This document shows, in pieces, positions 23,818-36,579 of a stretch of 64,000 bases of DNA (its first letter is position 1; the number at the start of each line of letters is the position of its first letter). Under the pieces are notes generated by a model. The model did not search any database. It worked only from the letters and a program-made list of their open reading frames with translations, and was not told where the DNA came from. The DNA comes from Argentina anserina (lineage: Eukaryota; Streptophyta; Magnoliopsida; Rosales; Rosaceae). The position numbers were made by a program, and so were the translations under genes. The stretch covers positions 16,058,001 through 16,122,000 of the forward strand of contig NC_065872.1 in the NCBI RefSeq assembly GCF_933775445.1. The letters run 5' to 3'.

Positions 23818-26500
23818 CAGAATCAATTAAACTTGAAAATATTTCTGGATAAAGTGTTCAGCAACAATGAAAGTAATATTACTTACGTGTCAACAGGGCA
23901 AAGCAGCATACATTCATCTCCTTGTGAGCTTCTGAACACTCTCCTTATCACGCACTCTAATGGGAAATTATTGGTAGGATCAATCTGTCCAAGACTGCTT
24001 CAGAATTTTATTTTTAACTTTTAATTTTAAGACGCAATGAAATGACAAATAAAGAAATTTAAGATGATATTTGCTGACAAAAAATAGGAATTTGTACAAT
24101 GATAAAAAGTACACAGAAAATGCAACAATCCCAGCAGAATGAATCAATAAGCACCAAAAACATCGAAACTAACTTCCACATTCCAATCTAATTGAAAAGC
24201 AGAAACGGAGCTATTCCAAGAAATCAAATAAAACACTGATTTCCTTCATCATGCTCAGACTTACAAACACCACCTTCATAGCAGATCTGCCCCACACCAG
24301 TACCTTCTTTCCAAACAAAGATGAAGTTTCACATAATGAAGACACACAATCCTGGAATGTACAAGCTCAAATTAATGTCCTAAATAACACCCTTCTCTAA
24401 GGAGCTAAAGCAACTAGAGAGCGCAAACCAGATGCTTTGCACACTGACTCCTTTGCACATGATACACAACTGTGGGGAGGGAAGAAAAAACATCTGCTTA
24501 TTTGGACCATATCCCAGGTATGTACCTTCCCTTAGAAATAAAACAAACTAAAACTCAAACCTACGAAAGCGTAATCGCCGTAATGAACTAAGGTAAGGAA
24601 GATTTTCCAACAAATGCTTTAAATAAGGTTTAGGGAGTGAACTGGATTTACAAGAACCGCCAAAGCCTCCAACTTCCACCTTCACTCATCTTGTCTAGAT
24701 GAGACCGGCACAGGCTGAGATAACAAGGACAAAGGCCCCCAACTTTCACGTCACTCAAACTCACTTTGAATCCAAAATCTGAACCCAAAGCAAGGATAGA
24801 AGCATTATTACTGGCCTTCTCAGCGGAGGTGGTTTTCAACAACTTAGGAAAGAATTCATATACTCCCTGGTTTTTGTACGAGCTTAAAACAACTATTCTG
24901 AATATCTCTATTTTGTCAATGAATCAATCATTCGTTGCCCTAAAAAAAAATAAGGTGGCATGTGGCCCAATTATCTTGAAAAACTTCCAACTGTAAATCT
25001 GCTACAAAACTGCCTTGCTTTACCATGTTTGGCAAATTGTTCTTTAAAATTTTCTTCCCACTTGCACATTAACATGCCATGAGCATCCCTCAGAGATCAT
25101 TTTGTCCCAACCCAGTTATCTTTAGGGTTGGCCGGTTGGAGACGAAGGTACCCTATATCGTCTCCCTCAAAAACTCAACTTGTATTTTTAGCTTCCAGGT
25201 TTTGGAAAGCATATTCTCATCTATCATAACTCACTATGTTCAAGCTTCAACATGTGTAAGAAATTATTTATTAAGGCTCAATTGAGTAAACTTCTGTCAT
25301 CCTTCCCCAGCCTGACAAACCAGCATTCCACATATCACTAGTCAAACACACAGTCCCAACTTGATTTTAGGGCCTGAGCATTCCCAACTTTAACAATCCC
25401 CAGTTCATTCCAGCCCAAACCTGTCACAGCTTTACCACAGTCCAGAGAATAATCATTCTCATTCTAGTCCTCATGACCTGAGTTTAAAATCCAAATCTCT
25501 TTTTGCCTAAAAAAAACACCTCTCTGTCCTCCAAAATCATTTTTTGATCTGTTTGCTAAAAACAAAAACTCGTACATTAACTTTACATTGTCAGGGATTA
25601 CTTTCTTTACAAAACCCTTGTCCTCCGCTCTTTCTTAATGCTCCAGAACACTCACTTTCATTGCTATATGATTCCACCTACACTTGAAAATGGCTACCCA
25701 TGTCCTTCAAAGAAAAGAACTATCAGACGGTTTTCTTGTTTCACAAACCACACGTGGATCTATCATCCACAATATCTCTTCCGGGTCCACGGAACTCCTT
25801 TTCTCATGGATTCAAAACATAATCGTATTCTCAAAGTCAAACAAGTAAAGATAAAATGTAACCTGATAACTTCCAAACACGATTTTTCCTGTAATCTTTC
25901 CTTATCACAGCTCAAACACAACGCTGAATTACCACGAGCATAGTTATTCTCCTTCAAATTTTCAAATCTCTGCTCAAACATTTCGAAAGAGTATATCTTC
26001 CTTCCCTATAAACAAATGTAAAACTCGAACTCTTCATCTCACACATTTCAAGTTCCAAACTTTACTACAGCATTGACTACTGACCTTGAAACTAAACCCA
26101 GAGATTAAAGAAAAACAAAGCAAAAAAAACAAAAACTCACAATAGAGGCGATTCGCTTCGACGAAGCCATGACCACTCTGCCGTGGTCATCCACCACAAA
26201 CCCCGCCGGCGGCTTCGGCAGCGGCGTCGGATGGTAACCCACCGCCGACCCGGTATCCTCACCACCGTCCACGACTTCGACCTCACTAAAGCCACTACCT
26301 TTTCCCTTCCGCTTCTTCTTGCTTTTGTTGCTGTTCGCGGCGGGGGAGGAGGAGGAGGGAGGAGAGCGCTTGGTCTTCTTGACGGCGGCGCAGCAGGAGA
26401 TGAGGGGTGTGGGGGTTGGGAGGGAGAGTGGGAATAGGCGGTTGGGGTGAGAAGAGAAGATTCGGAAATGGCAAGTGGGTGTGGAGACTGAGAGAGCCAT
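21393..26500 (-). CDS. Plastid-targeted DUF3727/DUF1292 domain protein
   Basis: Ten exons on the minus strand: 26500-26141, 23984-23887, 23775-23730, 23367-23285, 23149-23085, 22943-22882, 22303-22244, 22094-22062, 21597-21532 and 21437-21393. They sum to 918 nt, or 305 aa, with all phases matching. The N terminus (about 1-38) is Ser/Thr/Pro-rich without acidic residues and ends near SCCAAVKK, like a chloroplast transit peptide. A Lys/Ser-rich linker follows. The core has FPLECVIRRVF and CMLLCPVDTP (DUF1292-like, about 121-155), then GWSAVTDEEVEAILPAAAYALAKIHMHL, FCYTARGGFCY and EGVEITCFHLDGAHYMIYTPSDPLLF (DUF3727-like). It ends EEEAALLDSLLGKE. The family is shared with cyanobacteria; its molecular role is unknown to me. 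Intron 5 uses a GC donor (ACAG then GCAATA). Intron 1 is 2.2 kb. Confidence 0.85.
23783..23812. repeat. (AT)n microsatellite
   Basis: About 15 AT units in intron 2 of the plastid-protein gene, a few bases upstream of the exon 3 acceptor. Confidence 0.9.
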
Positions 26501-26540
26501 ACTACTTTAGAGAGGAGAGTCGGAATATCAGGGAGGCTTT

Positions 26541-26544
<4 letters not shown>

Positions 26545-26593
<49 letters not shown>
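26545..26593. repeat. (GA)n microsatellite upstream of the plastid-protein gene
   Basis: About 24 GA units, 45 bp upstream of the start codon (CT on the coding strand), probably in the 5' UTR or core promoter. Confidence 0.9.
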
Positions 26594-26595
<2 letters not shown>

Positions 26596-28664
26596 TGCCT
26601 TTCCTTCATGGAAAGTTGGGATGTTGGGGAGTCATAAAAAGTCCACTCTTTGTGACATGTACAAACCTTTGAATGGCATTCACCTCGCTCTAAAAATAAT
26701 CAATCAGAAGCTCGAAACCTTTAAACTGTTGAAGTAATATTATTGAAATTTAGTAATCCAATGTTAATTTAGTATTTTACTCAAGCTACATTCTTCTATA
26801 GCAAAACTAAAAGAGGATAGTGTAATCTCTGCGTCTTCCTTGCATTCTACTTCCTTATTCAAATCTGCTCTTCAATGGGAGAATTGCACACTACTTCAAC
26901 TGCAAGCTTCTTCGTTACACTCGGACACAGACCCTTGCTAAAATTCTCTTCTCTCAATTCTATGGCACATTTGTTTTGGTTTAAGCATAGCTGCAGCAAG
27001 TAGAAAGCATGTTAGGAAACTGACAACATAATATTGATATACAGACGAAAGAGAATCACTGTCCACAGGATAGCAACAATTGAATTCCTTGAGATGATGA
27101 AAGGTGAGGTTTTTGTGCACAACTAGAAAACGCTGGAAAGGTGTGCTATTACTAGACAGCATTAGCATCTGGTTTGTTTTTCATAACGGAAAGTTGCAGG
27201 TGGTTACCTTTTCGACCACAGAAGTGGACTTGGGATCGTGGCAGTCACCTTTGGTGTAGGATCCACAGGAGCCTGTAGGATTTCCAAAGCTGGCGAATTT
27301 TACAGTAGATATATGCATGTTCTCAGGGCACTTTAAGTTGATAGTTGAAATGCTTTTGTTACTTCCATTTTCCTTATGCCAAGATGCAAGGTCAACAGAG
27401 GGGTAATCTACTGCAGCAAGAGCACAGGCACCTGATATTTTCCGTCTTGAAAACTCAATTTTGACTGGATCTCCACCTTTCTCCTCATAAATCACTAGAA
27501 CGTTTCCAGATGGTTTGAACCAAGACCGTGGAACATGGTACCTGTTCCAATGAGAATCAGTGAAGTTCTCATCGCAACAATAAAGATACCTTTTACTAGA
27601 GCAGTTTGCTCTAATAAACTTTTGGACAAAAGAAATAGAGAGCTCCATGAAAATGAAAACTGCTATTCTAAAAGAAATTTGATAAATTAGATAGCATAAA
27701 GAAGCACAACTTATCAATAACTCCTAGTGTGCTTGAAAAAGTAAAGAAAACTCTGTATACAGTGTGTGTGTGTCTGTGAGCGCGCGAGCCTGTGCTTGAT
27801 GGTTGCGTTCTGATAACAGTGCAACACTTAATACACTACAGTGAAATACCGACTCTAGCCGAATTATTCTTACTCTCTTTAAAAAAGCTTTTGTGATGAA
27901 TCTGGATATTGGAAATCAACTACAGTTGATTTTGTGATGACTTTATTTACGGTTATTTAAAATATTGGAAACTCTCTAAACTCTAAACTCTAAACTCTAA
28001 TATTGGAAAGTGATTGAAATGTTAATTGCAAAAGACAATGAGCTCTATATTCATTTTGAAAATAAAATTGCAGTTAGTTTTCCTTTTACCATCTCTGTGT
28101 TGGTTCTCCACATCCTGTGTTGCATTTGTCTGGATCAAACTTGCCTCTGTAGTTGCATTCTTGAACGCATCCATGTGTGGGGCTATTCCTAGGCCAGTAT
28201 CTTCCAATTTCTTCCCCATTCAACCAAGCCAGACCTTTTCCCATGTGAATCATATCCAGTCCAATAGGTTCATCACCTGGGGGAGGGTCCACAATAGCCT
28301 ACAATACTCAAAGTAATTGATTGTTCTCTGTTACCCAAGGCAATTAGCAACATCCAATCAAAAAAAAAAAAAAGGCAATTAGCAACAAATAACTAGCCTT
28401 TCAGGCATATGAAAGACAGGAAAAAAGTAATCACCTTATACCACGTCAAAGGTTGTTTCTTTGGCGGTTCTGAGGTTGAAACCCAAGTTACATTACTTAA
28501 GCCATCTCCCTTGTAAAGTCCCAGGTGCTCTCCTTGCACCCCAATCTAGGAAATGGAAGAAAACGATACAGGTCAGCTTGAAAATAAAAGTTTTGAGTTA
28601 AAGTTCACTATGTATTCATCGTTCTCTTGTTTTCCACTAGAGAAAGTGGGTATATATATATATA

Positions 28665-28998
28665 CAAAATTTCTCAGCTGTGGATGTCCGCACCATCTGT
28701 ACGGTGAGGGGCGATTCCGGCCACTGGCGATGCGCAACAACCAGCACAGCTGTTTGTGCCGGCCGGAGCTGCAGCACTGGCCAGAATCTCGAAATCTCCA
28801 CACGGTGCCAAGAAATTTGAAATTTCGGCCGGCCCACGCCGACGCTGCAGCTCCGACCGGCACAGACAATAGCACCTGGAAGAGGGGAGTGCGGCTGCGC
28901 TGGTGGGGAGTGTGGCTGCGCTGGTTAGCGCCGTCGTTGCACGTAGCCGGAATCGTCGAATCCACACCGTGCGGAAGTCCGCAGCCGAGAAGCCCAGA

Positions 28999-29000
<2 letters not shown>
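28665..29000. mobile_element. GC-rich foldback element in a GH35 intron
   Basis: The ends are imperfect inverted copies: the left begins TTCTCAGCTGTGGATGTCCGC, and the right, read in reverse, TTCTCGGCTGCGGACTTCCGC. The pairing runs inward about 80 bp on each side. TA repeats border both ends (28651-28664 and about 28999-29022). It is far more GC-rich than its surroundings. Open frames across it are not coding. It shares its outer 25 bp with the next element. Confidence 0.65.
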
Positions 29001-29023
<23 letters not shown>

Positions 29024-29029
<6 letters not shown>

Positions 29030-29419
29030 TTTTCTCAAATAAGGAGGTTCACACCAATGGTTTTGGTGCGGATTTCCATTTTTGAACCACTTTTCGGTGG
29101 AATTTGCTCATCTCCACCGTCTAGTATCTATATAATATTGTGTAGATCATCTCTGCAAAATTTTAGCCAATTTGGTGATCGTTAAGGTCCTCAAAATCGA
29201 AAAACAAATGGATTTACTGAATTCTGTCAAATATGAACCGTTCATGTTTTTAACATAAAAACGCATTGTGGAGGGTCTTAACGATCACCAAATTGGCAGA
29301 AATTTTGCAGAGATGATCTACACAATATTATCTAGATACTAGACGGTGGAAATGTGGCAATTCGATCGAAAAGTGGTGCAAAATGGTGTTTTGGTGCGGA
29401 CCTCCGCAGCCAAGAAGGG

Positions 29420-29420
<1 letters not shown>
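29024..29420. mobile_element. MITE-like foldback element with near-perfect hairpin
   Basis: Inner arms 29114-29192 and 29271-29349, 79 bp each, are reverse complements with only a few differences. Weaker pairing extends to both ends (from about 29031 and to about 29415), where CTTCTTGGCTGCGGAGGTCC resembles the ends of the element at 28665. Bordered by AT repeats on the left and (TA)15 on the right. No coding capacity. It lies in the same intron of the GH35 gene. Confidence 0.75.
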
Positions 29421-29463
<43 letters not shown>

Positions 29464-29464
29464 C
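29421..29464. repeat. (TA)n(GA)n compound microsatellite
   Basis: About 15 TA units followed by 7 GA units at the edge of the foldback element. Confidence 0.9.
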
Positions 29465-32400
29465 ACAGGGAATACCTTGTAGGTCCAATTATGCGCAGAC
29501 AAATCAACTGTACCATTGTTGAAACCCTTAATTTTGACACTAGTTACACCTGCCCCAACCCACTCATAAAATGATCCAGCATTCTAAAAGTGCAAAGAAA
29601 AGAGCAATAAATTACTGAAACAGGAATAAGATGAAAGAATTGACTACTGCTCTGCCAACTAGAATATGTATTAAATGCCACTAAACTTTGCTAATGATGA
29701 TATCTTCTTTTTTGAAGTAAAAAAGATCATATTGTAGAGAATACCCATCAATGTGGTCGCATGCTTTTCAGCTTACCCACTAGAAACATCCCTTATAACA
29801 AATAACAAGGATTTTGTGTCCACTAGTACCTAATTAAAAGGTTTGGAGGTAATAAAACTCGGCAATCAGGAGAAGCGAAATGTACCTGCAGACCAACTGT
29901 CATGCTGAGTAGAGCAATTTCATTCTTCCCTGCCTTCAGAGAGATGGGACTTTTTAAACTGAAGGGTGGATGTGTGCCATTTCCAGATGCACTATCTGAA
30001 GATTAAGCAGATATGAGATTTACCAGTTAGAGGTGTCTAAAAAGGATTTAATTATGAAATAATCTAGAATATTAACTCATCAATGAGTAAATAAAAGAAT
30101 GGACAGTATTCTATGGATGAAATCTCATCTCTTTTACTGTATTAAGGTCAATATTATCCAACACAATACCAATCCAATATACAACCTGGGAAATTGCACA
30201 TCGAATGTAACATGTGAAATTTCGTATCTGCTAATGTAATGTATGGGTAAATGTATTGGTCTGTATGCAATATAAAACAAGTCAAATAATGAGAGGTCTT
30301 TACATGTAAAAGAAGAGGCTACAAACACGTCTTCAAGATAGCCACAAGTTATCTGTAAGAGATATGCTTATATCTAGAAGTGCTGAAGAAAAATATATTA
30401 TTTTCACAGAAGAAGAAAATACTTTGCCATATGATTACACAACTGAGTGTTAGCAAGAAAAGAAATATGAAGCCAAAACTCTTTTGCATGAGAAAATAAC
30501 CTTGAAGTTCATCATTGACAAAAGCATGGAGAGCATGGCCTTTAGATTCAATTAGAAGAACTGGCGAGCTTCCTTTCTTCAAGAAGTCTTCATTTTCATC
30601 AACAAATATGCTGCCATTTGGTAATCTTGGGAGTCAGAGAGATTACTTTGCTTTTAGTTAGAATTGACTTAAAGTTAAAACCAACAAGCAGTGTAAAATA
30701 GAATATAAAGCTCCAGAAAAATATCAAAATAAAGCAAATGAAACCCATGCAATGCTTTTATTCACATACTTTTCAATTCAAAATGAACAGCTAGCGTAAA
30801 GTCCAGAACAAATAAAGGTACAGTTTTTCCATCTTTGAGGGATTTGTTTTGTCTATTCTGGTATTAGTTTGTCTTTGAAATAGTTTTTAGTGGTACTAAC
30901 CTTGCCAGGAAATAAGTTCATTAACTAGTAATATTAAAACACAACTATTCTGGAAGCTAATACCGCTGGATACTCGTATAAAGGTTAAGATTAAAAGTGT
31001 ACTGGTAAGATGGCAAAGGAGGAGGAAATCTAAACTACTTTGTTTGCAATTTTAGTGGGGAATCAAAGATGTGCCCATCATGTGTGACCTAGTGGAAACA
31101 TACAATTCTATTTTTAGAAGTATAGTGAGTCTATTCTGGCAATTTTATATTGGTGTGAAGCTAACATTCAAAACCTAAATCGATGGATTTCCCTGGCATC
31201 CTCCTTTTTGAGAATAAATTGATCAAATGACAGTTTAGATGGTAAATCAAAAGGATAGACAAACCTTGTTGTATACCACAGATAGTCAGTTGTAAATTTT
31301 GTGGTATTAATGTGGTCTACAAATCCAGATTTAACAAAGTCCGCTTCACCCCAGATCCCAGCTTTTTCCACAAATACCTCCCACTTAAGACTTTTCAAGC
31401 CTTTATTTTCAGACGCCATCTCAACTACAGAGGTCTGGGATGCTACCTATTGGAAAAATTTATATCCAACTGTAAATCTTACTTGGAGAGAATAAAAAAC
31501 AAAATTAGGGATAAGCATAGATCAATTCTCATAATTACTTCATCAGTACTTGTAGAAGCACAAATCACAATGAAGTACTGTAAATTGTCAAGCCAAGTTC
31601 AAGAGAGTTTTCATTCAAACTCTACCAAAGTCATATACAACAAAAACATGGTCCAGAGTTCTCTTATACTGTTCGCGTCAAAATCGACTTGAGTTGAAAA
31701 TTCACAGTACTTCATCAGGAATTCAAACTCTACCAGTCATACACAAAAAAAAAAAAACTTGATTCAGAGTTCAAATGCGGCTTGCTGAAGAACCGGACTG
31801 TCAAAACTATTAAATGTCTGTGTGTGAACCACACATACATACATTCATCTAGATAAGATGAGCAAAATATTTTAACAATCTGGAGTAAATTATCTTGGCA
31901 GGAAGGAGATTCGGATTCATAATGTTTGAAAAAATGCATGCAAAAGAAACTGAGTAGTAGTGTTTACCTTTGCTGTGTTAAATACTAAAGTCTTGCAGTC
32001 AGGCAGTATGCTAACTGACCATGCTGGTAGATGATATGACATATTACGAAATACTACTGTTTTGTCATTTTTGTCGTCCATGTTAGAAATAAAGGCAGCA
32101 CATGCTCCAGATGAGTTGGTGAAAACATCGGCCTGCAATAAAGGTACTGTTCATTAATATTACCCAAGTAGTACAACAGATTAAAATCATATTAGAATGC
32201 AATTGACAGAACTAATGTTACAAGGGTTAAGCAGCAGCAGATATGGTATTACAGCACAATCAAATATAAATATCCCTTCACAGATATCAGATTCTTATTC
32301 TATGTTCAGTATCATCATGTCACAATTAGGTTGAACTTTCAAAGGTTCTTGAAGACAGAAAGTGCCCCCGAGTTACAGATCCAATGTTTTAAACTTGGGT

Positions 32401-35374
32401 TATATGGAAAACAAAACATCTATGGACGCTAAAGCCAAACTAACAGAAAACATATATACCTCTTCAGAAGGACCCAACGATACATGAGTAGGCTCACCGG
32501 TTAGCAAAACATGCTCACATAACTTAATTGCTAGGTGAAGTTGCTTAAGATGTGCCCATTTCGGAAGCCTTGGTAATCCTAAAAACAGTAAATAAATCAA
32601 TGTTTACCACAAGTTGTTGACTTACACAACATTCATATAGCATGTTAAAAAAATAACATTGCCTTATAAGTGAAACAGCTTACCATATTCATCAATTGGT
32701 GCCTCATAGTCATAACTTGTGGTTATAAATGGTCCACCTGAAGTGCGGCCAAAATTTGTTCCTCCGTGATACTAACCACCAGAAAGAAAAGTCAGATCGA
32801 AATGACATCATGAACAACTTCGCCAATAATCATATTGCCAACAATAATACCAAACTTATAAACTTGATGAAGCTGCAACGAGAAAAAATTACACGAATAA
32901 GTAAATTACCATGTAATAGTTCTGTACACTGCCACCTTTTTGGAAAAAACGAGCTACAGAAAAAGCAATATCTTCAGCTGGTCTGTGAGGATTTCTGGCC
33001 CCAAATGTTTTAAACCTTAAATAATCGGGAGAATAGTCCAACATAAGCAGAGAGGAAGATATTATTCAGAAAGACACATTGCAAGCAGCCAATAGCCTTT
33101 GCATGTATTTACAGAAGAATAGAGGTAAGAGAACGGATGTTATTTTGAGAGAGGACTAGAATAGTTACTAGCATCAAATATTCCAAATTTTCTCAGACTA
33201 CGCTCTCTGAAGAGCTGTAAATTCTTAAGAAGTAACACAATCTATAGAAGATACGACTTTTCAAAAGTAATTCAATATACTATGGAGCTCTTTACCCATC
33301 TTCAACCCAAATCAGTGGGCAAGGGCAGAGAGGTCCATGCTTTGAACATTGCAATGCAAAGACCAATGTGAAATGTACTTTCATCAAATCAATGGCATCC
33401 TTGGCTCACAAGTCACAATACATATCCTCGGTATATTCATTTATTTTCAGACTAGGATAGTTAACTCTTCATATATGGCATACTTCCTAGCAGAAGCATG
33501 GAATTTGACACCCAAAATATAGATACTGAATCAAATGTGGAATCTGGAGCGTTAATCTAGAGACGATCAACTCTATCCTAATAACCATCTTAGAGGCATG
33601 TTCGGCACATCTGTACTTCTCCTGAATCTATCATTATATAGTCAAAAAGCAAAGCAGATATAATCACATAATTCAAAAGCCACTGCGTGGACTTTCCCTA
33701 CAAAGCTCTGCCATAAGTATTTGAAATGTCGAAATTCTGTTCATCTCAAAATTATGGATCCCTCAGTTAACAGAGATGTTTGGCATCAAAGGAAGCTATT
33801 GCACAACAAGGTTGGCCAGGTATAATCAGAAGATAGATGTATATATCATTCTGATTGCACACTATCCAAGGACAGTTCAAGGCACCATCCACAACCATAC
33901 ACGTCCAAAACTACATATGGTGCACTTGATTGCATGAAATATATCCGCGTACATAAATCGTATCGAGCAAGGTTGAACAAGTAGATTTTGCACACCATAT
34001 GAAGCAAAGATCGATGAAATTAGTTTTTGCCTTGCACATATGAACCTTTAGAGCCCATTCAAAAAAACAAAGAACCTTTAAGGAGCAACAGGAAAGTTTC
34101 GATGAATATCATAAATCGAGTGGCTGTATTCTTCTAAATTTTCCAAATTTCCTCAGTTGTCGAGATTTACCAAAACAGAGACACAGATGTGTCTCAGCTT
34201 AAAAACATGGAAATTATAAATGGAACTTTAGGAGTCTAACAAATAAATCATTTTAAACTACTGCTATGAATTTTATTTGACGGAGTTGACGGATGATGAT
34301 ACAATACAGAGGCATATCAAAGTGTAACAAATGATAAAAAACAGAGAGACGAAAAAGATATACTATATTACCAGCCAGGCCAATTCTCTGTCCAAATTTT
34401 AGGTTTGTCCGGAAAAATAGGTGTAAATTGGTCACAGTAGAAGGAGTTGCACGTATTTATCTGCAAAAGAAACACGTGGAAATTATATATTATGCAAAAT
34501 GTCAAGTCTTAATTTCTCAGTCCTTCCCAATTTTATATCGTTTTCCGAAGTTAATATCCAACATGGGTCAAGTAAACGATGATATTCCAGGAAGTTATGC
34601 ATCAAGAGCCAACGCCCATAGACCCAAACGTACCAGCATTACAATGTGGAATAAAAAGACTTACCCAAAGTACCATTCTGCTGCGACGAATGGACCAATT
34701 CGAAGAATCAAATACATTCCAGCATCCTCCACGATCTTTGCAAACTTCACCAGATCATATCGTCCTCCAAAATAATACTACAATCATATCAGTAATATGC
34801 ATTGAGATAAACTACCCCTTAGAGAATGTCAGAAAGCTTTTCTTTATCCTTAAACTAGACTCACATTGCCTGGAGACGGTTCGTGACCATTCCAAAACAC
34901 ATATGTCTCAATCGCATCAACCCCTCCTTCTTTCGCCGTCTGCACTAGCCCCGGCCACATCTACACATACACCACACTCTTGCTTTAAATCAAGTACCAG
35001 GCATTAAGTAACACAATTAGAAATCTTTACCAAATCTACTTCTTAACAACGTACAACTCCAGTTCCAATTCCACAAAGACAACAAAAAGTAACAAATGAA
35101 GCAACTGGGTCTTGCTAATCTACCAAGCAAAACCACAATCCAAGAGATTTAACAACCGACAAACACATCCATTTCGACTTTTTACGAGAAGAGTAAAGTG
35201 GGTCTGCAAAGTTACCGCGGGAACACTACGAGGGTAGTGAATGGCAGCAGAAATGAGCAGCTTTCTTTGGCCATTGATAATCAAAGAGCGGCTGTCGTAG
35301 CTTACATTGTATCCCAAACACAACGCAAAACACAGCAGCAGAGAAAGCACCCAGGTTAGAAACGACACCTTCAT

Positions 35375-36579
35375 CTCTCTTCTTCTTGCTTACGCAACAT
35401 TAACTAATGCAGCAGCAGCGGCATTAAGAATCAAAGGAGCTCGCTTTGGGACTCTGGGTCTAGTTGGGTCGTAAAAAACAGAAGCAAGAGTGAAGCTTTG
35501 GGTTGTGTTCTACAGTTTAAGTGAGGAAATGAGAGAACAGAACATGTGGAGTTGTGTAATATCTATTTATCTAATTTATGGCGAAAAGTTGGGCAATCTC
35601 AGTGGGACAGGTGGTGCCTAATACTGTCGAACCCAGTAGTTAGATTTGCCAGATATTATATTTCAGCTTTATATATATTTTGGGGTTCACAGGGTTTAGG
35701 GATTCGAGCAGATGAGATCTTAAAACTTGGGGTAGAAGATAGAATCCTACAGATTCATGTCGGACATGAGTCATAGATATCTCTTCTTTAGTGATGAACA
35801 TACGTCAATCATTATTATTTTTTTACATTGAAATTACCAACTAACGATGGCGGTTCGCCAGGTAAGAAATTTTATCACCACCATATTGAGTATGGTCCAG
35901 TGGTTGAGCATTATGAAGCAAGCACAGACACGCTCTCAGGTCGTATATCGGGTGCCGACGGACACAAACACGTTTCAATATGGTTTGACACACGAATTAA
36001 ATTTATACACAGGTCAGACACACTATAAGACGTAATAGAGACTGAGTATTTATTTTAAACACACAATTAAGAATGATACGGTAGGTATTTTTGTCTTTAC
36101 AAAAATCTTTAGGTCTAAAAGTCGCCGACCCCTCACCCCTCTCTCTCATTTACTCTACGCAACTCCAGCCCCGAAGGGTTCCACCTCTGAGGCTCCGACC
36201 ACTTCTTCTTCTTCTTCTTCTTATTATGTTGATTGAATTAAAAAAACTAACATGGTTTTGATTTGTTATGGGTTATGGACTTATGGTTGAATTGAAGGAG
36301 TTATGAGTCATCATAATCAGAGAATGAGGGTTTTAGCTTTTGGGTGTTTCAATTCATTCTTTTCAATATGTGGAACTGTGACCGGTTTGCCCAAATTTAT
36401 TTGCTTGTTTTCTAAGATTGGCTTCAGTTATGTTTATAATCATCTTTTGCATGAATGATGCAAAATATACAATATATTTCTATAATTGATTTGGACGTTT
36501 GGAATTGATATGGATATATATTTAAGAAGCAATAGTATATCTGATTCAATTATGACCACATTGGTGTTTGCACTTTTGC
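35375..36579. other. intergenic, promoter side of the first GH35 gene
   Basis: The part next to 35374 should be the former promoter. A CTT run lies at about 36203-36222. No gene recognised. Confidence 0.4.

Larger units (their letters stand above)
26859..35374 (-). pseudogene. Beta-galactosidase (GH35, BGAL10-like) missing exons 4-6
   Basis: Sixteen exons found: 35374-35216, 34960-34865, 34777-34665, 34460-34372, 33015-32910, 32771-32684, 32578-32460, 32132-31968, 31446-31265, 30610-30501, 29995-29886, 29583-29476, 28545-28435, 28298-28090, 27541-27208 and 26990-26859. The protein starts with a signal peptide ([16 protein letters not shown]), then [13 protein letters not shown] and [11 protein letters not shown], and ends with a galactose-binding (SUEL) lectin domain. 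Plant GH35 enzymes trim galactose from cell-wall polymers; the BGAL10 type is linked to xyloglucan. The nucleophile glutamate (WTENWPGW) is present. Exons matching 4, 5 and 6 of the neighbour, which carry GGPIIL and the acid/base glutamate (NEY), are absent; only 204 nt of intron separates exon 3 from the WTENW exon. Joining them is out of phase and meets a TAA at once. Other exons are undamaged. Confidence 0.85.

Noticed and set aside
28553..29185. A 210-codon open frame and several antisense ones
   Set aside because: They span a foldback element and TA repeats in a GH35 intron; translations include TA-derived YIYIYI runs.
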